In this document: positions 32,063-40,995 of the stretch, piece by piece
Position numbering within the stretch: the first letter of the stretch is position 1
Layout: every line of letters begins with the position of its first letter
Assembly: GCA_001312325.1 (NCBI GenBank)
Contig: BBDJ01000001.1
Span: 327,829-391,828 of the forward strand
From: Lysinibacillus pakistanensis
GTDB taxonomy: Bacteria > Bacillota > Bacilli > Bacillales_A > Planococcaceae
DNA: 64,000 bases
Reading direction: 5' to 3'
Position numbers and translations under genes: made by a program
The notes under the pieces: model-generated
Seen by the model: only the letters and a program-made list of their open reading frames with translations
Told to the model about the DNA's origin: nothing
Database searches by the model: none

Positions 32063-32076
32063 CTTTGTTGTTACTA

Positions 32077-32910
32077 TTATTTAGGTGCAAGCATTTTCGT
32101 ATTGCGCTCTAATACACGCTTTAAATAGAAAGCATATAACGTAAGCTCCTCATCATGAAAAGATTCAAATCGTATTTCTCCGGCCATTTTATGAATAAGG
32201 CGTTGTAATCGAATGATCACTGCTTCCACGGTTAAAGTTGCATCAACAAGCTCTGACAGTGAAGCCATCACACTAGGGTCAATGCTAGGATACGTAAATT
32301 TTGTTGCCTCTCCCTGTAAACTTACCTCATAAAAGTCTCGAATAAGCGCTGCTCGTTCGGAACCGGTTCCCTCAATACATAGATAAATTTGCACGGCCAC
32401 TCCTTGACGTAAACGCCTTTGCGAAATACCTGCAAATTTCTTCCCATCAATACTTAAATCATAGGAACCCGGACAATAGGAACCTACAATTTCATAGGCT
32501 TCAATTCTATCTGCCACCTCAGGAAATAATCCTTTGATGAGAGCAACCATTACATCATAACCATCATTAATGCTTAATGCTTCTGTTTGTTCAGATAAAA
32601 CAATTGAAATATTTAATACTCCTGCATCTAGTACCACTGCTAAACCTCCCGAATTACGGACAATAGGTTGATAGGCACGTGCTTGGAGTAACTCCATCCC
32701 TTGCTGTACATAAGGTAAGCGATGATCCTGAATACCAAGGACAACTGATGCATTATGAACCCATGTACGAATAGTTGGCGGAGAGGCTAATTGTCCCACT
32801 AACTGACATAAAGTATCATCTGTTGCAAAGGATTCAAGTGGCGATCTTTGCTTCGCGCTAATGGATTGATCGTAAAAACGCCAAATTGGCTGTTGTAAAA
32901 TACTATTCAT
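32077..32910 (-). CDS. lipL: Octanoyl-[GcvH]:protein N-octanoyltransferase
   Basis: Moves octanoyl groups from GcvH to the E2 subunits of 2-oxoacid dehydrogenases, the amidotransfer step of lipoate synthesis in Bacillus. The catalytic Cys is in VGSYCPGSYDLSIDGKKFAG, and NSGGLAVVLDAGVLNIS is the family's substrate loop. 277 residues. ATG at 32910 is chosen over upstream ATGs because GAGGAG lies seven bases before it and the added residues are not protein-like. Intact. Confidence 0.9.
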   Translation of the reverse strand: MNSILQQPIWRFYDQSISAKQRSPLESFATDDTLCQLVGQLASPPTIRTWVHNASVVLGIQDHRLPYVQQGMELLQARAYQPIVRNSGGLAVVLDAGVLNISIVLSEQTEALSINDGYDVMVALIKGLFPEVADRIEAYEIVGSYCPGSYDLSIDGKKFAGISQRRLRQGVAVQIYLCIEGTGSERAALIRDFYEVSLQGEATKFTYPSIDPSVMASLSELVDATLTVEAVIIRLQRLIHKMAGEIRFESFHDEELTLYAFYLKRVLERNTKMLAPK

Positions 32911-33067
32911 GCTTAGGGCTCCTCTATTTACATCTCTTCTCTTAAGCATACATAATCTGCGGAAGGTGTCAAATTCGTGAAATACAATCATGAATTTAGG
33001 GATTTTGTACAAACTATGATAAACTAAATTTTGAATGTTATTCACTTATAAAGGAGTGTTTTCAATA

Positions 33068-33818
33068 ATGAATGAAGCAGCTATTACTTTAGATGGTTGG
33101 TATGCTCTACATGATTTTCGCTCAATCGATTGGGCTTCATGGAAACTCGTTTCTGTTGAAGAACGCCAAGCGGCAGTCGAAGAATTCGTCGCGTATTTAG
33201 AAAAATTAAACGAAGCAGATATCGCTAAAACTGGTGCTCATGCCTTTTATGCAATCGTTGGCCAAAAAGCTGATTTTATGATTATGACATTGCGTGAAAC
33301 AATGGATGAGCTACAAGAGCTTGAAGCTGATTTTAATAAATTAGCAATTGCAGATTTTACAATTCCTACATATTCTTATGTATCTGTTGTAGAGCTTTCC
33401 AACTATTTAGCTGGTGAATCAAACGAAGATCCATACCAAAATCCACATGTACGTGCACGTCTTTATCCTGAGCTTCCACGCTCTAAATATGTATGCTTCT
33501 ATCCAATGGATAAACGCCGTCAGGGCAATGATAACTGGTACATGCTTTCAATGGATGACCGTAAAACATTAATGCGTTCTCATGGTATGATTGGTCGTGG
33601 CTATGCTGGTAAAGTAAAACAAATTATCACTGGTTCTGTTGGCTTTGATGATCATGAATGGGGCGTAACATTGTTCGCAGATGACGTATTACAATTTAAA
33701 AAAATTAGTATATGAAATGCGCTTCGATGAAGTTTCTGCTCGATACGGGGAATTCGGTGCATTCTTCGTTGGTAACCTTCTTGATAACGAAAAACTAGTG
33801 AAATTCTTAACAGTCTAA
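33068..33818 (+). CDS. hemQ: Coproheme decarboxylase HemQ, one frameshift
   Basis: Last enzyme of the coproporphyrin-dependent haem pathway: oxidatively decarboxylates coprohaem to haem b. Restored 249 residues. The reactive Tyr lies in [16 protein letters not shown] and the proximal His in [14 protein letters not shown], both typical of Firmicute HemQ. An extra A in a 7-A run near 33700 truncates it; corrected, it ends [23 protein letters not shown] precedes the ATG at 33068. Divergent from lipL. Confidence 0.95.
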
Positions 33819-33825
33819 TCCTATA

Positions 33826-33860
33826 AAAATGCGAGCCCTTAAAATGGACTCGCATTTTTT
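33826..33860. terminator. Terminator after hemQ
   Basis: AATGCGAG and CTCGCATT arms around a 15-base loop, followed by TTTTT. The end of the convergent small membrane gene overlaps the T-run. Confidence 0.85.
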
Positions 33861-34042
33861 AAAATTCATTTTCTTCACTTGCTTCTGATTCCAATATTAA
33901 AATTATGGTATGGATAAAAAAAGCCAGTTAGAATCATTAGGAAAACCAAATACCAGTTATATGGTTGATGGTAGAGTTCTGCTATACCTACAGCTGTAAA
34001 TGCACTTACGATAATTGCTACAAACATACCAAAAATACGCAT
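33859..34042 (-). CDS. Small two-helix membrane protein, one frameshift
   Basis: Restored 60-residue protein starting MRIFGMFVAIIVSAF, with a first helix, a short loop (AELYHQPYNWYL) and a second helix containing GFFIHTIILILES, ending acidic. An extra T in a 7-T run near 33920 shifts the frame; uncorrected it would stop at about 33876 with a hydrophilic tail. GGAGTG precedes the ATG. Paralogous to the gene at 34213. Unknown function. Confidence 0.65.
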
Positions 34043-34152
34043 TGTAACACTCCTTCATGAAAGCAAAAAAATATTTTTCCACTTTAGTATGTCTCTGTTT
34101 ATTTTCAATATACTTGCACGACAAAAAGTTTTTATCCTTTCAATAACAAAAA

Positions 34153-34194
34153 TAAGAAAGTATCACCTTAACTTACGATGACACTTTCTTGTTT
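34153..34194. terminator. Terminator between the two small membrane genes
   Basis: AAGAAAGT-A-TCA and TGA-C-ACTTTCTT arms, loop of 13 bases, T-rich on both sides. Confidence 0.75.
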
Positions 34195-34212
34195 TCAAAT
34201 TACTTTCATCTC

Positions 34213-34384
34213 TCAGGAGTTTTCATCCTTCACCCTTAATATTAAAATGATCGTATTGATAAAAAAAGCCAATAACGATGATTAAAATAAATAGATACCA
34301 ATGGAGTGGCTGTCCGTAAAAATCACCTAGTAAAAATGCCAGCACAGCACTCAATAAAATACCAAACCAAACACCAATCTCCAT
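34213..34384 (-). CDS. Small two-helix membrane protein, paralogue, one frameshift
   Basis: Restored 56 residues: MEIGVWFGILLSAVLAFLLG, then DFYGQPLHWYLF and IGFFINTIILILRV. Same plan as the gene at 33859, including the H/QPxxWYL loop and GFFI-TIILIL helix, so the two are a tandem duplication. Again one extra T in a 7-T run (near 34266) breaks it at the same motif. AGGTGACAGG lies upstream of the ATG. Unknown function. Confidence 0.65.
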
Positions 34385-34425
34385 TTTCCTGTCACCTCAC
34401 ATGTATTCAATACACATGCAACCTG

Positions 34426-34521
34426 TATCTTGATTTACCACAAGACTCCCACCTCTATAGGTGTTTGGATAATGCGATTTTCTCCTTCTCGGTGGTGTAC
34501 AACCCCTACTGAATCAAGATA
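34426..34521 (-). repeat. Dispersed hairpin element, copy D
   Basis: Arms TATCTTGATT (34426-34435) and AATCAAGATA (34512-34521). Inside, AGACTCCCACCTCT matches the reverse complement of AGAGGTGGGAGTCT in copy A, and the flank AAAGCCCCC...CCCGGATTCAATTACG echoes the left part of copies A and C. Opposite orientation to A and B. Confidence 0.65.
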
Positions 34522-34763
34522 AAGCCCCCAAAAACCCGGATTCAATTACGATGGGGGTAATAAATCTCATGTTCCCCGAAATAATAGCTATTCTTTTTTT
34601 TACCCACTTTGTTAAAAAAAATATCGAACTTTTACCTATTTTTACAGACTACTCGTTATAACTAATATATGCTTACTAATTTTAAAATGTGATGAACTTT
34701 GTCATGAAAATAAACATGTCTACAATGGCTTCATGCATATACTGTCTGCGAGGAGGAATGTAA

Positions 34764-35182
34764 ATAGCTGTTATAAAGACCAATGATGCACAAACAGCAA
34801 TGCTCGCAAGGCTAATGCGAGCCGAGGCAGAAGGTGAAGGAGAATTAGGTATGCTGATGGTTGGCAACGTAGGCGTCAATCGCGTACGAGGAGATTGCTA
34901 GATTTCGGGAATATTCGAACAATTGAACAAATGGTTTTTCAACGTCCAGGAGGTTTCGAGGCGACACAAAAGGGTTACTTTTATCAACGAGCACGTGATC
35001 AAGATATTCGTTTAGCAAAACGAGTGATTCAAGGTGAACGGTTCCATCCTGCAACCCGCTCCCTCTGGTTTTTTAGACCTGAAGGAGATTGTCCAGCACA
35101 ATGGTATGGTCAATGGAACACAGGAAGATATAAATCTCATTGCTTTTTCTCACCATCTGAGGAAGACTGTCCTCAAATCTAA
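34764..35182 (+). CDS. cwlJ: Cell-wall hydrolase CwlJ, one frameshift and unusual start
   Basis: Spore cortex-lytic enzyme acting in germination, SleB/CwlJ family, 139 residues restored. Catalytic-domain motifs RAEAEGEGELGMLMVGNVGVN and PGGFEATQKGYFYQRA are intact. A lost base near 34898 (TGCTAG for expected TGCCTAG) breaks it after VNRVRGDC. The natural start MAVIK should lie at 34764, where the codon is ATA, six bases after GAGGAGG; the upstream in-frame ATG at 34758 runs into TAA. Either ATA is the start or it is a miscalled ATG. gerQ follows, as in B. subtilis. Confidence 0.9.
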
Positions 35183-35203
35183 AAGAAAGAAGGTTGATAA
35201 TCG

Positions 35204-35536
35204 ATGATGCCATATTATTGGACACCGACAACGCAACAAATGCCCCCACAAGTAACAATTCCAAGTAGCGGACGACCACCTGGACGTGAAGAGTCCTATA
35301 TTGAAAATATTTTGCGTTTGAATCGTGGTAAGCCTGCTACATTCCATTTCTCTTTTGAGCATGCAGTCGAGGCAGGGAAAAACACTAAAACTGTGCGTGG
35401 TGTGGTAGAAGCTGCTGGTCGAGATCATGTTATTATCCGTGAACTTAAATCGAATCATCGCTTCCTCTTCCCTATGATTTACTTTGATTTTGCTGAATAT
35501 GATGAAGAGATGTCCTATTTCAATCAGAATCCATAA
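35204..35536 (+). CDS. gerQ: Spore coat protein GerQ
   Basis: 110-residue inner-coat protein needed for CwlJ localisation; cross-linked by transglutaminase in B. subtilis. The C-terminal GerQ domain is complete (EESYIENILRLNRGKPATFH, ELKSNHRFLFPMIYFDFAEY), after a short Gln/Pro-rich N-terminus with lysines fewer than usual. It follows cwlJ by 21 bp in the same operon. Intact. Confidence 0.95.
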   Translation: MMPYYWTPTTQQMPPQVTIPSSGRPPGREESYIENILRLNRGKPATFHFSFEHAVEAGKNTKTVRGVVEAAGRDHVIIRELKSNHRFLFPMIYFDFAEYDEEMSYFNQNP

Positions 35537-35587
35537 TTCATTGCTTATGTAGCTAGTAATCGTCAGTTGTTATTATTGATACTTATT

Positions 35588-35624
35588 AAAAATGGCATGG
35601 TAGGAACATTCCTATCATGCCATT
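35588..35624. terminator. Bidirectional terminator after gerQ
   Basis: Near-perfect arms AAATGGCATG-TAGGAA and TTCCTA-CATGCCATTT with a two-base loop. Confidence 0.9.
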
Positions 35625-35627
35625 TGA

Positions 35628-36805
35628 CTATTTATTTTTCTGTAAGTATTGTAGAGTTGCTTTTCCTAAAGTTTTTGCAGCAATTAGCATCGCACGTTCA
35701 TCAAAATCAAAGCGTGCATGATGATGTGGATATGCTTCTTCCCACTCGGGCTTTTTAGCACCTGTAAAGAAAAATGTACCTGGCACCTTTTCTAGGTAAT
35801 AGCCAAAATCTTCACCAATCATAAACGGTGGACATGTTATAACATTTTCTACTCCCGGTACATCATTCGCAAGCTGTGCAATAAATGCTGTGTCCTCTAC
35901 ATGATTATAAACAGGTGGATAACCTCTTGTATAGCGATAGTTATAGCTTGCCCCAAAAGGTTGGCAAGTTGCCTTTAATACAGACTCAAGCTCATCCTCC
36001 ATCTGCTGACGCACCTGCTCATCAAATGTACGGACTGTTCCTGCAAGCACCACTCGGTCAGCAATCACATTGAAAGGATTTATTGCCTCAAAATGACCAA
36101 GCGTTAACACAGCCGATTTTAATGGATCGATTCGACGGGAAATAAGCTGCTGCGCGTTTACAACAAATTGTGAAGCAAGTACAACTGCATCAATCGAATG
36201 ATGTGGTTCTGCCCCATGACCACCTTTACCTTGAATCGTAATTTCCACTTTATCAGCCGCAGCCATAATTGCTCCATCTCTTACCAACAAATCTCCAATT
36301 GGTGTGGGTGCCCATAAATGTGTACCGAAAATAACATCTACTCCATCTAGCAGCCATCCTCTATCATAGGCTTTGCTCCACCTGGGGCAATCTCTTCTGC
36401 ATGCTGATGAATAAAGACTACACTCCCTGTAATCTCATCTTTAATCGCATTTAGTGCCTTAGCAAGACCTAATAATGTTGCTGTATGACCATCATGACCA
36501 CAGGCATGCATTTTACCATCTATTTTCGATTTATAAGGAATCTCATTTTCTTCTTGGATAGCCAATGCATCGAAATCAGCTCGTAATGCCACCGTCTTTC
36601 CAGGCTTTCCCCCACGTAATGTTGCAACCACACCGCGTTCTCCTACCTGCTCCCGAACATCATACCCTAATGCACGATGAAAGGCTGCTATATATGCTGG
36701 TGTTTCCACCTCCTCAAAGGATAATTCCGGATATTCATGTAAATGTCGACGAATGGCCACCATTTCATCAAAATTATGATCTAGTAAAGTAAATAGTTTC
36801 TCCAT
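35628..36805 (-). CDS. M20 family amidohydrolase (N-acyl amino acid hydrolase type), one frameshift
   Basis: Restored 392-residue metallopeptidase-like amidohydrolase. Metal ligands in KMHACGHDGHTA, FIHQHAEEIAPGG and the late HHHARFDFDE; dimerisation domain around GKGGHGAEPHHSIDAV. It cleaves N-acyl amino acids or similar amides; the substrate is not predictable. A lost base near 36348 (GCTAG, expected GCCTAG) splits it. GAGGTTTTG precedes the ATG. Likely monocistronic. Confidence 0.92.
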
Positions 36806-36952
36806 ATTTTACAAAACCTCACTTTTCTCAAACTCGAACTCTTTTGGTAATAACAGTGTACTATAAATTCTTACAAAAACAATAGGAATTAAAATGAAGA
36901 TTGATAGAATTAATTTTTGAGCTTTCAATAGTTACTATAACTTCCTTAAAGA

Positions 36953-36990
36953 TAAAAACCCCTCCACAAAAAAATGCGAAGGAGTAAAAT
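36953..36990 (-). terminator. Terminator after ywdK
   Basis: CCTTCGC and GTGGAGG (with G-T pairs) around a T7 loop, then GGTTTTTA on the minus strand. Confidence 0.6.
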
Positions 36991-37028
36991 TATTTAGTTT
37001 ATAATTGTGAAGTTAATAATTATTGCCT

Positions 37029-37410
37029 TTATCGAGCATGCTTAAGAGCAGATAGGATAATCAGCACCCAGCCTGCTAAAAATAGGACACCGCCAATTGG
37101 GGTAATGGCACCTAATACTTTAATGCCGCTGATGGCTAATATATATAAACTACCTGAAAAGAAAACAATACCAAGGTTAAAGAAAATACCAGCTAAATTT
37201 AATTGCTTTACTTCTCCTAATAATTTAGAGCTCATTAATAGGCCAATAACAAGCAAGCCTGTTGCATGAAACATTTGATATTGTACGGCTGTTTCCCAAA
37301 TACCACGACCATAATCATCTAAAACGTCCTTTAACGCATGTGCACCAAATGCACCGAATGCCACCGCTAAAAAGCCATGAAGTGCACCTGTCACGATAAA
37401 TTTTTTTCAT
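37029..37410 (-). CDS. ywdK: DUF423 membrane protein (YwdK), one frameshift
   Basis: Restored 126 residues, four membrane helices. The start MKKFIVTGALHGFLAVAFGA with FGAHALKD is the DUF423 signature. An extra base in a 7-base run near 37403 separates the first four codons from the rest. GGGAGA precedes the ATG at 37410. Unknown function. Syntenic with B. subtilis, following ywdI. Confidence 0.88.
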
Positions 37411-37436
37411 GTCATTCTCCCTACCTTTAATAATGA

Positions 37437-37703
37437 TTAAAAGTCAAAAATTGAATCACCATTTGCTCCGTCTTCTTCTTCAATTTTTGCTGTGTATAAA
37501 CTTGTTGGCTTTGGCTCTGAAACTAGCATTTGTGGTATATGCTTCGACTGTGCTTTTGATATTCCATCAGGAGAGTCTAAAACTACATCACATAATGCTC
37601 GAATCGCAGTTAAGGCTTCACGAATTTGTTGTTCATTTCCAGCATTCTTCACACCTGATAATTGTTTTTCAAGTTGTTGAATAACGGCTTGATAAGGAAT
37701 CAT
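37437..37703 (-). CDS. ywdI: YwdI-family protein
   Basis: 88-residue soluble protein of unknown function. N-terminal helix MIPYQAVIQQLEKQLSGVK and EQQIREALTAIRALCDVVLD fit the YwdI family; the tail is acidic. Start ATG overlaps the stop of the preceding small gene (ATGA). Intact. Confidence 0.8.
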   Translation of the reverse strand: MIPYQAVIQQLEKQLSGVKNAGNEQQIREALTAIRALCDVVLDSPDGISKAQSKHIPQMLVSEPKPTSLYTAKIEEEDGANGDSIFDF

Positions 37704-37879
37704 TGCATTCTCCCACTTTCTGCTTTCGGTACGAATTTTAAACAGTCCATACCAGAGGATTGTTTTACGACAACGGATGGTATTTGCTTTGTTTTAAAGC
37801 CATATGCTGCACATGCACGTGGCGTCTGCGGGTCCCATGTTACTTTAAAATGTTGACATTTGAAACAATTAACCTTCAT
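37700..37879 (-). CDS. Small Cys-rich protein, unknown function
   Basis: 59 residues beginning MKVNCFKCQHFKVTWDPQTP, with a CxxC pair, then ACAAYGFKTK and a later GMDCLKFVP; four to five Cys suggest a zinc site. GAGGGG precedes the ATG. It overlaps ywdI by four bases (ATGA), a sign of translational coupling. Conserved small genes of this type occur near ung in Bacillus; I cannot name the family. Confidence 0.75.
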   Translation of the reverse strand: MKVNCFKCQHFKVTWDPQTPRACAAYGFKTKQIPSVVVKQSSGMDCLKFVPKAESGRMQ

Positions 37880-37929
37880 CGTTGCCCCTCACTTTCTTCC
37901 ATTAGTAAATGTATCACGAATCTAATAGT

Positions 37930-38152
37930 GTATCAATTTCGCCTTGGCGTAATTGTTGCTGTCGCTTCGCTTTCGCACAGATAAACAATGCGTCCGGATT
38001 TTGAATTGTGCCTGCACAATTCATTCCTTTGAAAATCCGTGACATCCGCCGGAGGCTTATCTTCATTCAGGTTTGGACACCCACATGAAAAGGAACCAAA
38101 ACAACATTTATTTCACCACTTGAAGAGGTGGGAGTCTGCTGAATGAAGATAA
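37930..38152 (+). repeat. Dispersed hairpin element, copy A (most complete)
   Basis: Left to right: palindrome CAATTTCGCC-TT-GGCGTAATTG (about 37934-37955); hairpin GGATTTTGAATTGTG...CACAATTC...AAAATCC (37996-38038); the conserved GTGACATCCGCCGGAGGC; then 14-bp arms TTATCTTCATTCAG (38057-38070) and CTGAATGAAGATAA (38139-38152). Located between the small Cys gene and ung. No coding potential. Confidence 0.8.
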
Positions 38153-38168
38153 ATGATTTGTGCCAATC

Positions 38169-38846
38169 TTATCCTAGACACCAATCAATAGGCTGCTCTC
38201 CCCATTCTAGTAACTGTGCATTAATTTTAGAATAGGGTTTACTACCAAAAAAGCCTCTATAGGCACTAAGTGGACTTGGATGAGGTGCCTCTAAAATGAC
38301 ATGTGGTGTTGAATATTTACGGATTAATGGTTTTTTTCCGTTGTGCTGGCTTGCCCCATAATACAAAAATAATAGGCTCATTTCTTGCTGCCAATTTATC
38401 GATTACAGTATCAGTAAATTGCTCCCACCCTTGTTCTTTATGAGAGTTTGCTTGACCTGCACGCACAGTTAAAACTGTGTTCAATAGTATGACACCCTGC
38501 TGAGCCCATTTCGTTAATGTGCCATGTTGGGGAATCGGACAACCCACATCATCCTGTAATTCTTGCAGCATATTACGTAGACTTGGTGGATGTGGAACTC
38601 CTGGCTTTACTGAGAAACTCAACCATGTGCTTGATTCGGACCATGATAGGGATCTTGACCTAATATGACGACCTTCACATCACAATAAGCTGTTGTAGTA
38701 AAGGCATTCATGACATCATTCATAGGTGGATAAATTGTTTGTGTTGAATATTCATGTGCTACAAATTGTCGTAACTTTTTATAGTATGTTTTTTCCATTT
38801 CTTCTGCTAGTATTGCTTGCCAATCATTCGGGAATACTTGTTTCAT
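38169..38846 (-). CDS. ung: Uracil-DNA glycosylase, family 1, two indels
   Basis: Excises uracil from DNA as the first step of base-excision repair. Water-activating motif [13 protein letters not shown] and the DNA-intercalation loop [10 protein letters not shown] are present. Restored 225 residues. A lost T near 38621 (GGTTGAG for GGTTTGAG) and an extra base in a 7-T run near 38335 break it. Place beside ywdI/ywdK agrees with B. subtilis. Confidence 0.95.
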
Positions 38847-39020
38847 CGTCTAAAAGCCCCTTTCTCTTCTTTCACGGTACAAAAAAAATAATGTTGAATT
38901 CAAGTATCAATTCAAACTGACCTTGTAAAAATATAGCACTCTGGCTATTTTTATAGAATCAGAATCAGACTATACTAGATGGTAATTTTAATACTCTCAA
39001 TTATAAAGGAGATCTTTCAC

Positions 39021-39851
39021 ATGACTCTTAAAAAAAACTTTAACGATTGCTGGTTCAGATACTTCAGGTGGCGCAGGAATGCAAGCCGATTTGAAAACAT
39101 TTCAGGAACATGGAACATATGGATGGTGGCACTAACGGTAATTGTTACGATGGATCCAAATGGTTGGACACATAATGTCACACCATTACCAACAGAGCTT
39201 CTGCAAAAACAAATTGATACAGCTCTTTCAACAGGCATTGATGCCATCAAAACAGGGATGCTTTCAACTGAGGAAATTATTCGGGTTGCAGGAGATGCTA
39301 TCGCAAAATCGGGTACGTCCAATGTTGTCATTGATCCTGTAATGGTCTGTAAAGGTGAGGATGAGGTATTGAACCCTGGCAACACAGACGCCATGATTCA
39401 ATATCTATTGCCACTAGCTGCCGTCACAACCCCAAATCTATTTGAGGCAGGACAATTAGCTGGAACAGGTACACCAAAAACGATAGAAGAAATGAAAGCA
39501 GCAGCTCGTAAAATTCATGAGCTTGGTGCTAAGGCTGTTGTCATAAAAGGTGGAAAAGCGCTAGCAACAGAAAAAGCAACAGATTTATTCTTTGATGGTG
39601 AGAAGTTCTATTTACTAGAATCTGAAAAAGTAGCTTCTACTTATAACCATGGGGCAGGCTGTACATTTGCAGCCTCAGTAACCGCAAATCTTGCAAATGG
39701 TCTTTCAGTGAAAGAAGCAGTTATAGAAGCAAAAGAGTTTGTATCTGCTGCAATTGCTCATGGATGGGCTTTAAATGATTACGTTGGACCAGTAATGCAT
39801 GGTGCAAAATCACGTTTTGGTGCGCCTGAAGTAACAGTGACAGAGCTATAA
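39021..39851 (+). CDS. pdxK: Pyridoxal/hydroxymethylpyrimidine kinase (PdxK/ThiD2 type), two compensating indels
   Basis: Ribokinase-fold kinase phosphorylating pyridoxal/pyridoxine (and possibly HMP). Restored 276 residues start [20 protein letters not shown] with the substrate loop, and the anion hole/catalytic motif reads [12 protein letters not shown]. An extra A in an 8-A run near 39035 and a lost A near 39121 offset each other, so the raw translation looks continuous but has about 29 wrong residues at the N-terminus. AAAGGAG precedes the ATG at 39021. Confidence 0.9.
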   Translation: MTLKKNFNDCWFRYFRWRRNASRFENISGTWNIWMVALTVIVTMDPNGWTHNVTPLPTELLQKQIDTALSTGIDAIKTGMLSTEEIIRVAGDAIAKSGTSNVVIDPVMVCKGEDEVLNPGNTDAMIQYLLPLAAVTTPNLFEAGQLAGTGTPKTIEEMKAAARKIHELGAKAVVIKGGKALATEKATDLFFDGEKFYLLESEKVASTYNHGAGCTFAASVTANLANGLSVKEAVIEAKEFVSAAIAHGWALNDYVGPVMHGAKSRFGAPEVTVTEL

Positions 39852-39860
39852 AAATGAAAG

Positions 39861-39898
39861 GGCATCAGATTAGCATTACTAATCTGATGCCTTTTTTT
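39861..39898 (+). terminator. Terminator after pdxK
   Basis: Perfect arms GGCATCAGATTAG and CTAATCTGATGCC, loop CATTA, then seven T. Confidence 0.95.
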
Positions 39899-40449
39899 CA
39901 CATATAATAGTTTTCCATCATTTCGAGACGATAATCCCATGGGTCATTCATTGAAATAAACTGAGCCAACGCCTTACTTTCCTTTTTCCGCTCTGCGCGT
40001 GCCTTTGCTCGTTCTGCAGCTGTTTCATGTAGCTTTGTCTCCTCTACCGTTTCAGGAATAACGCGAGGCACTGGTGCAGGCTTATTATTTTCATCTAACG
40101 CTACAAATGTTAATAATGCTGTCGCTGCAACCTTCCGTTCGCCCGTTTTTAAATTTTCAGAAATAACCTTTACGAAAACCTCCATAGAAGACGTTCCTGT
40201 CCATGTTACATAGGATTCAAAATAGACAGAATCCGTTGGGCGAATTGGATGAAGGAAGTCAACCGAATCCGTAGAGGCTGTTACACAGTCTCTACGACTA
40301 TGCTTTGCAGCAGAAATGGAGGCCACTTGGTCAATATCACTCATTAAACGACCACCAAATAGAGTATTATGATTGTTGACGTCGTTTGGAAACACTCGAC
40401 TTGTACGCATAACTCTAGATTCTTTACAATATTTATAGCCCTTATTCAC
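39898..40449 (-). CDS. Acyl-CoA thioesterase, hotdog fold (YkhA-like)
   Basis: 183 residues. Hotdog motifs: NDVNNHNTLFGGRLMSDID with the catalytic Asn/Asp region, and DFLHPIRPTDSVYFESYVT. Hydrolyses acyl-CoA thioesters of uncertain chain length. The C-terminus carries a charged helix (AAERAKARAERKKESKAL). GTG start at 40449 with GAGGGGG upstream. Intact. The stop abuts the pdxK terminator. Confidence 0.88.
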   Translation of the reverse strand: MNKGYKYCKESRVMRTSRVFPNDVNNHNTLFGGRLMSDIDQVASISAAKHSRRDCVTASTDSVDFLHPIRPTDSVYFESYVTWTGTSSMEVFVKVISENLKTGERKVAATALLTFVALDENNKPAPVPRVIPETVEETKLHETAAERAKARAERKKESKALAQFISMNDPWDYRLEMMENYYM

Positions 40450-40636
40450 AACAATTCCCCCTCAAAACAGGTTTATTCCTACTATAATGCTCTATTCTTC
40501 TAGAAAAATCAATATAATTATTAGAAAATTACAAATTCTTAATAAGGGACTTTTTTGCTCTCAATGTGAAAAATGATGGACAAGATACGCTACTTCTTTC
40601 TTCACCATATATTAGCTGTATACGGGAGGGAGAAAA

Positions 40637-40918
40637 ATGAAAAAGCATAAACATGATGGAACGAATGAACAATCTGGTTTATTAGCTGGAGAAATAACCT
40701 CCTCTAAAATTGAAGTAATTGCTTCCATTGTATTAACACTCGGTTATTCATTGTCAACCCTCGCAGATATATTAGCATTGCAGGAGGAAGAGGAATTAGC
40801 TCAAGAAAATACATCAAGGGCACAGGATCAAAATTTACAGTTTAGGCAAATGTGCAAACAATTACAGAATGTTAACAATCGCTTAGATTCGATTGAACGA
40901 AAGCTTAACAGATATTAA
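40637..40918 (+). CDS. Small protein with hydrophobic segment and coiled coil, unknown function
   Basis: 93 residues. Hydrophilic basic start (MKKHKHDG), a hydrophobic stretch (IEVIASIVLTLGYSLSTLAD), then a Gln/Glu-rich helix with coiled-coil character (NVNNRLDSIERKLN). GGGAGGGAG precedes the ATG. No family recognised. Intact; followed by a strong terminator. Confidence 0.7.
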   Translation: MKKHKHDGTNEQSGLLAGEITSSKIEVIASIVLTLGYSLSTLADILALQEEEELAQENTSRAQDQNLQFRQMCKQLQNVNNRLDSIERKLNRY

Positions 40919-40952
40919 AGATACATATTTCGAATTCTTCAGCTACTTTTAA

Positions 40953-40995
40953 AAAAGCCGCGATTCTCTATTAAAATGAGAATCGCGGCTTTTTT
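40953..40995 (+). terminator. Terminator after the small coiled-coil gene
   Basis: GCCGCGATTCTC and GAGAATCGCGGC perfect arms, then TTTTTT. Confidence 0.95.

Noticed and set aside
34895..35182. Independent 95-residue gene starting inside cwlJ
   Set aside because: It is the C-terminal two-thirds of CwlJ after the lost base; homologous residues continue directly across the break.
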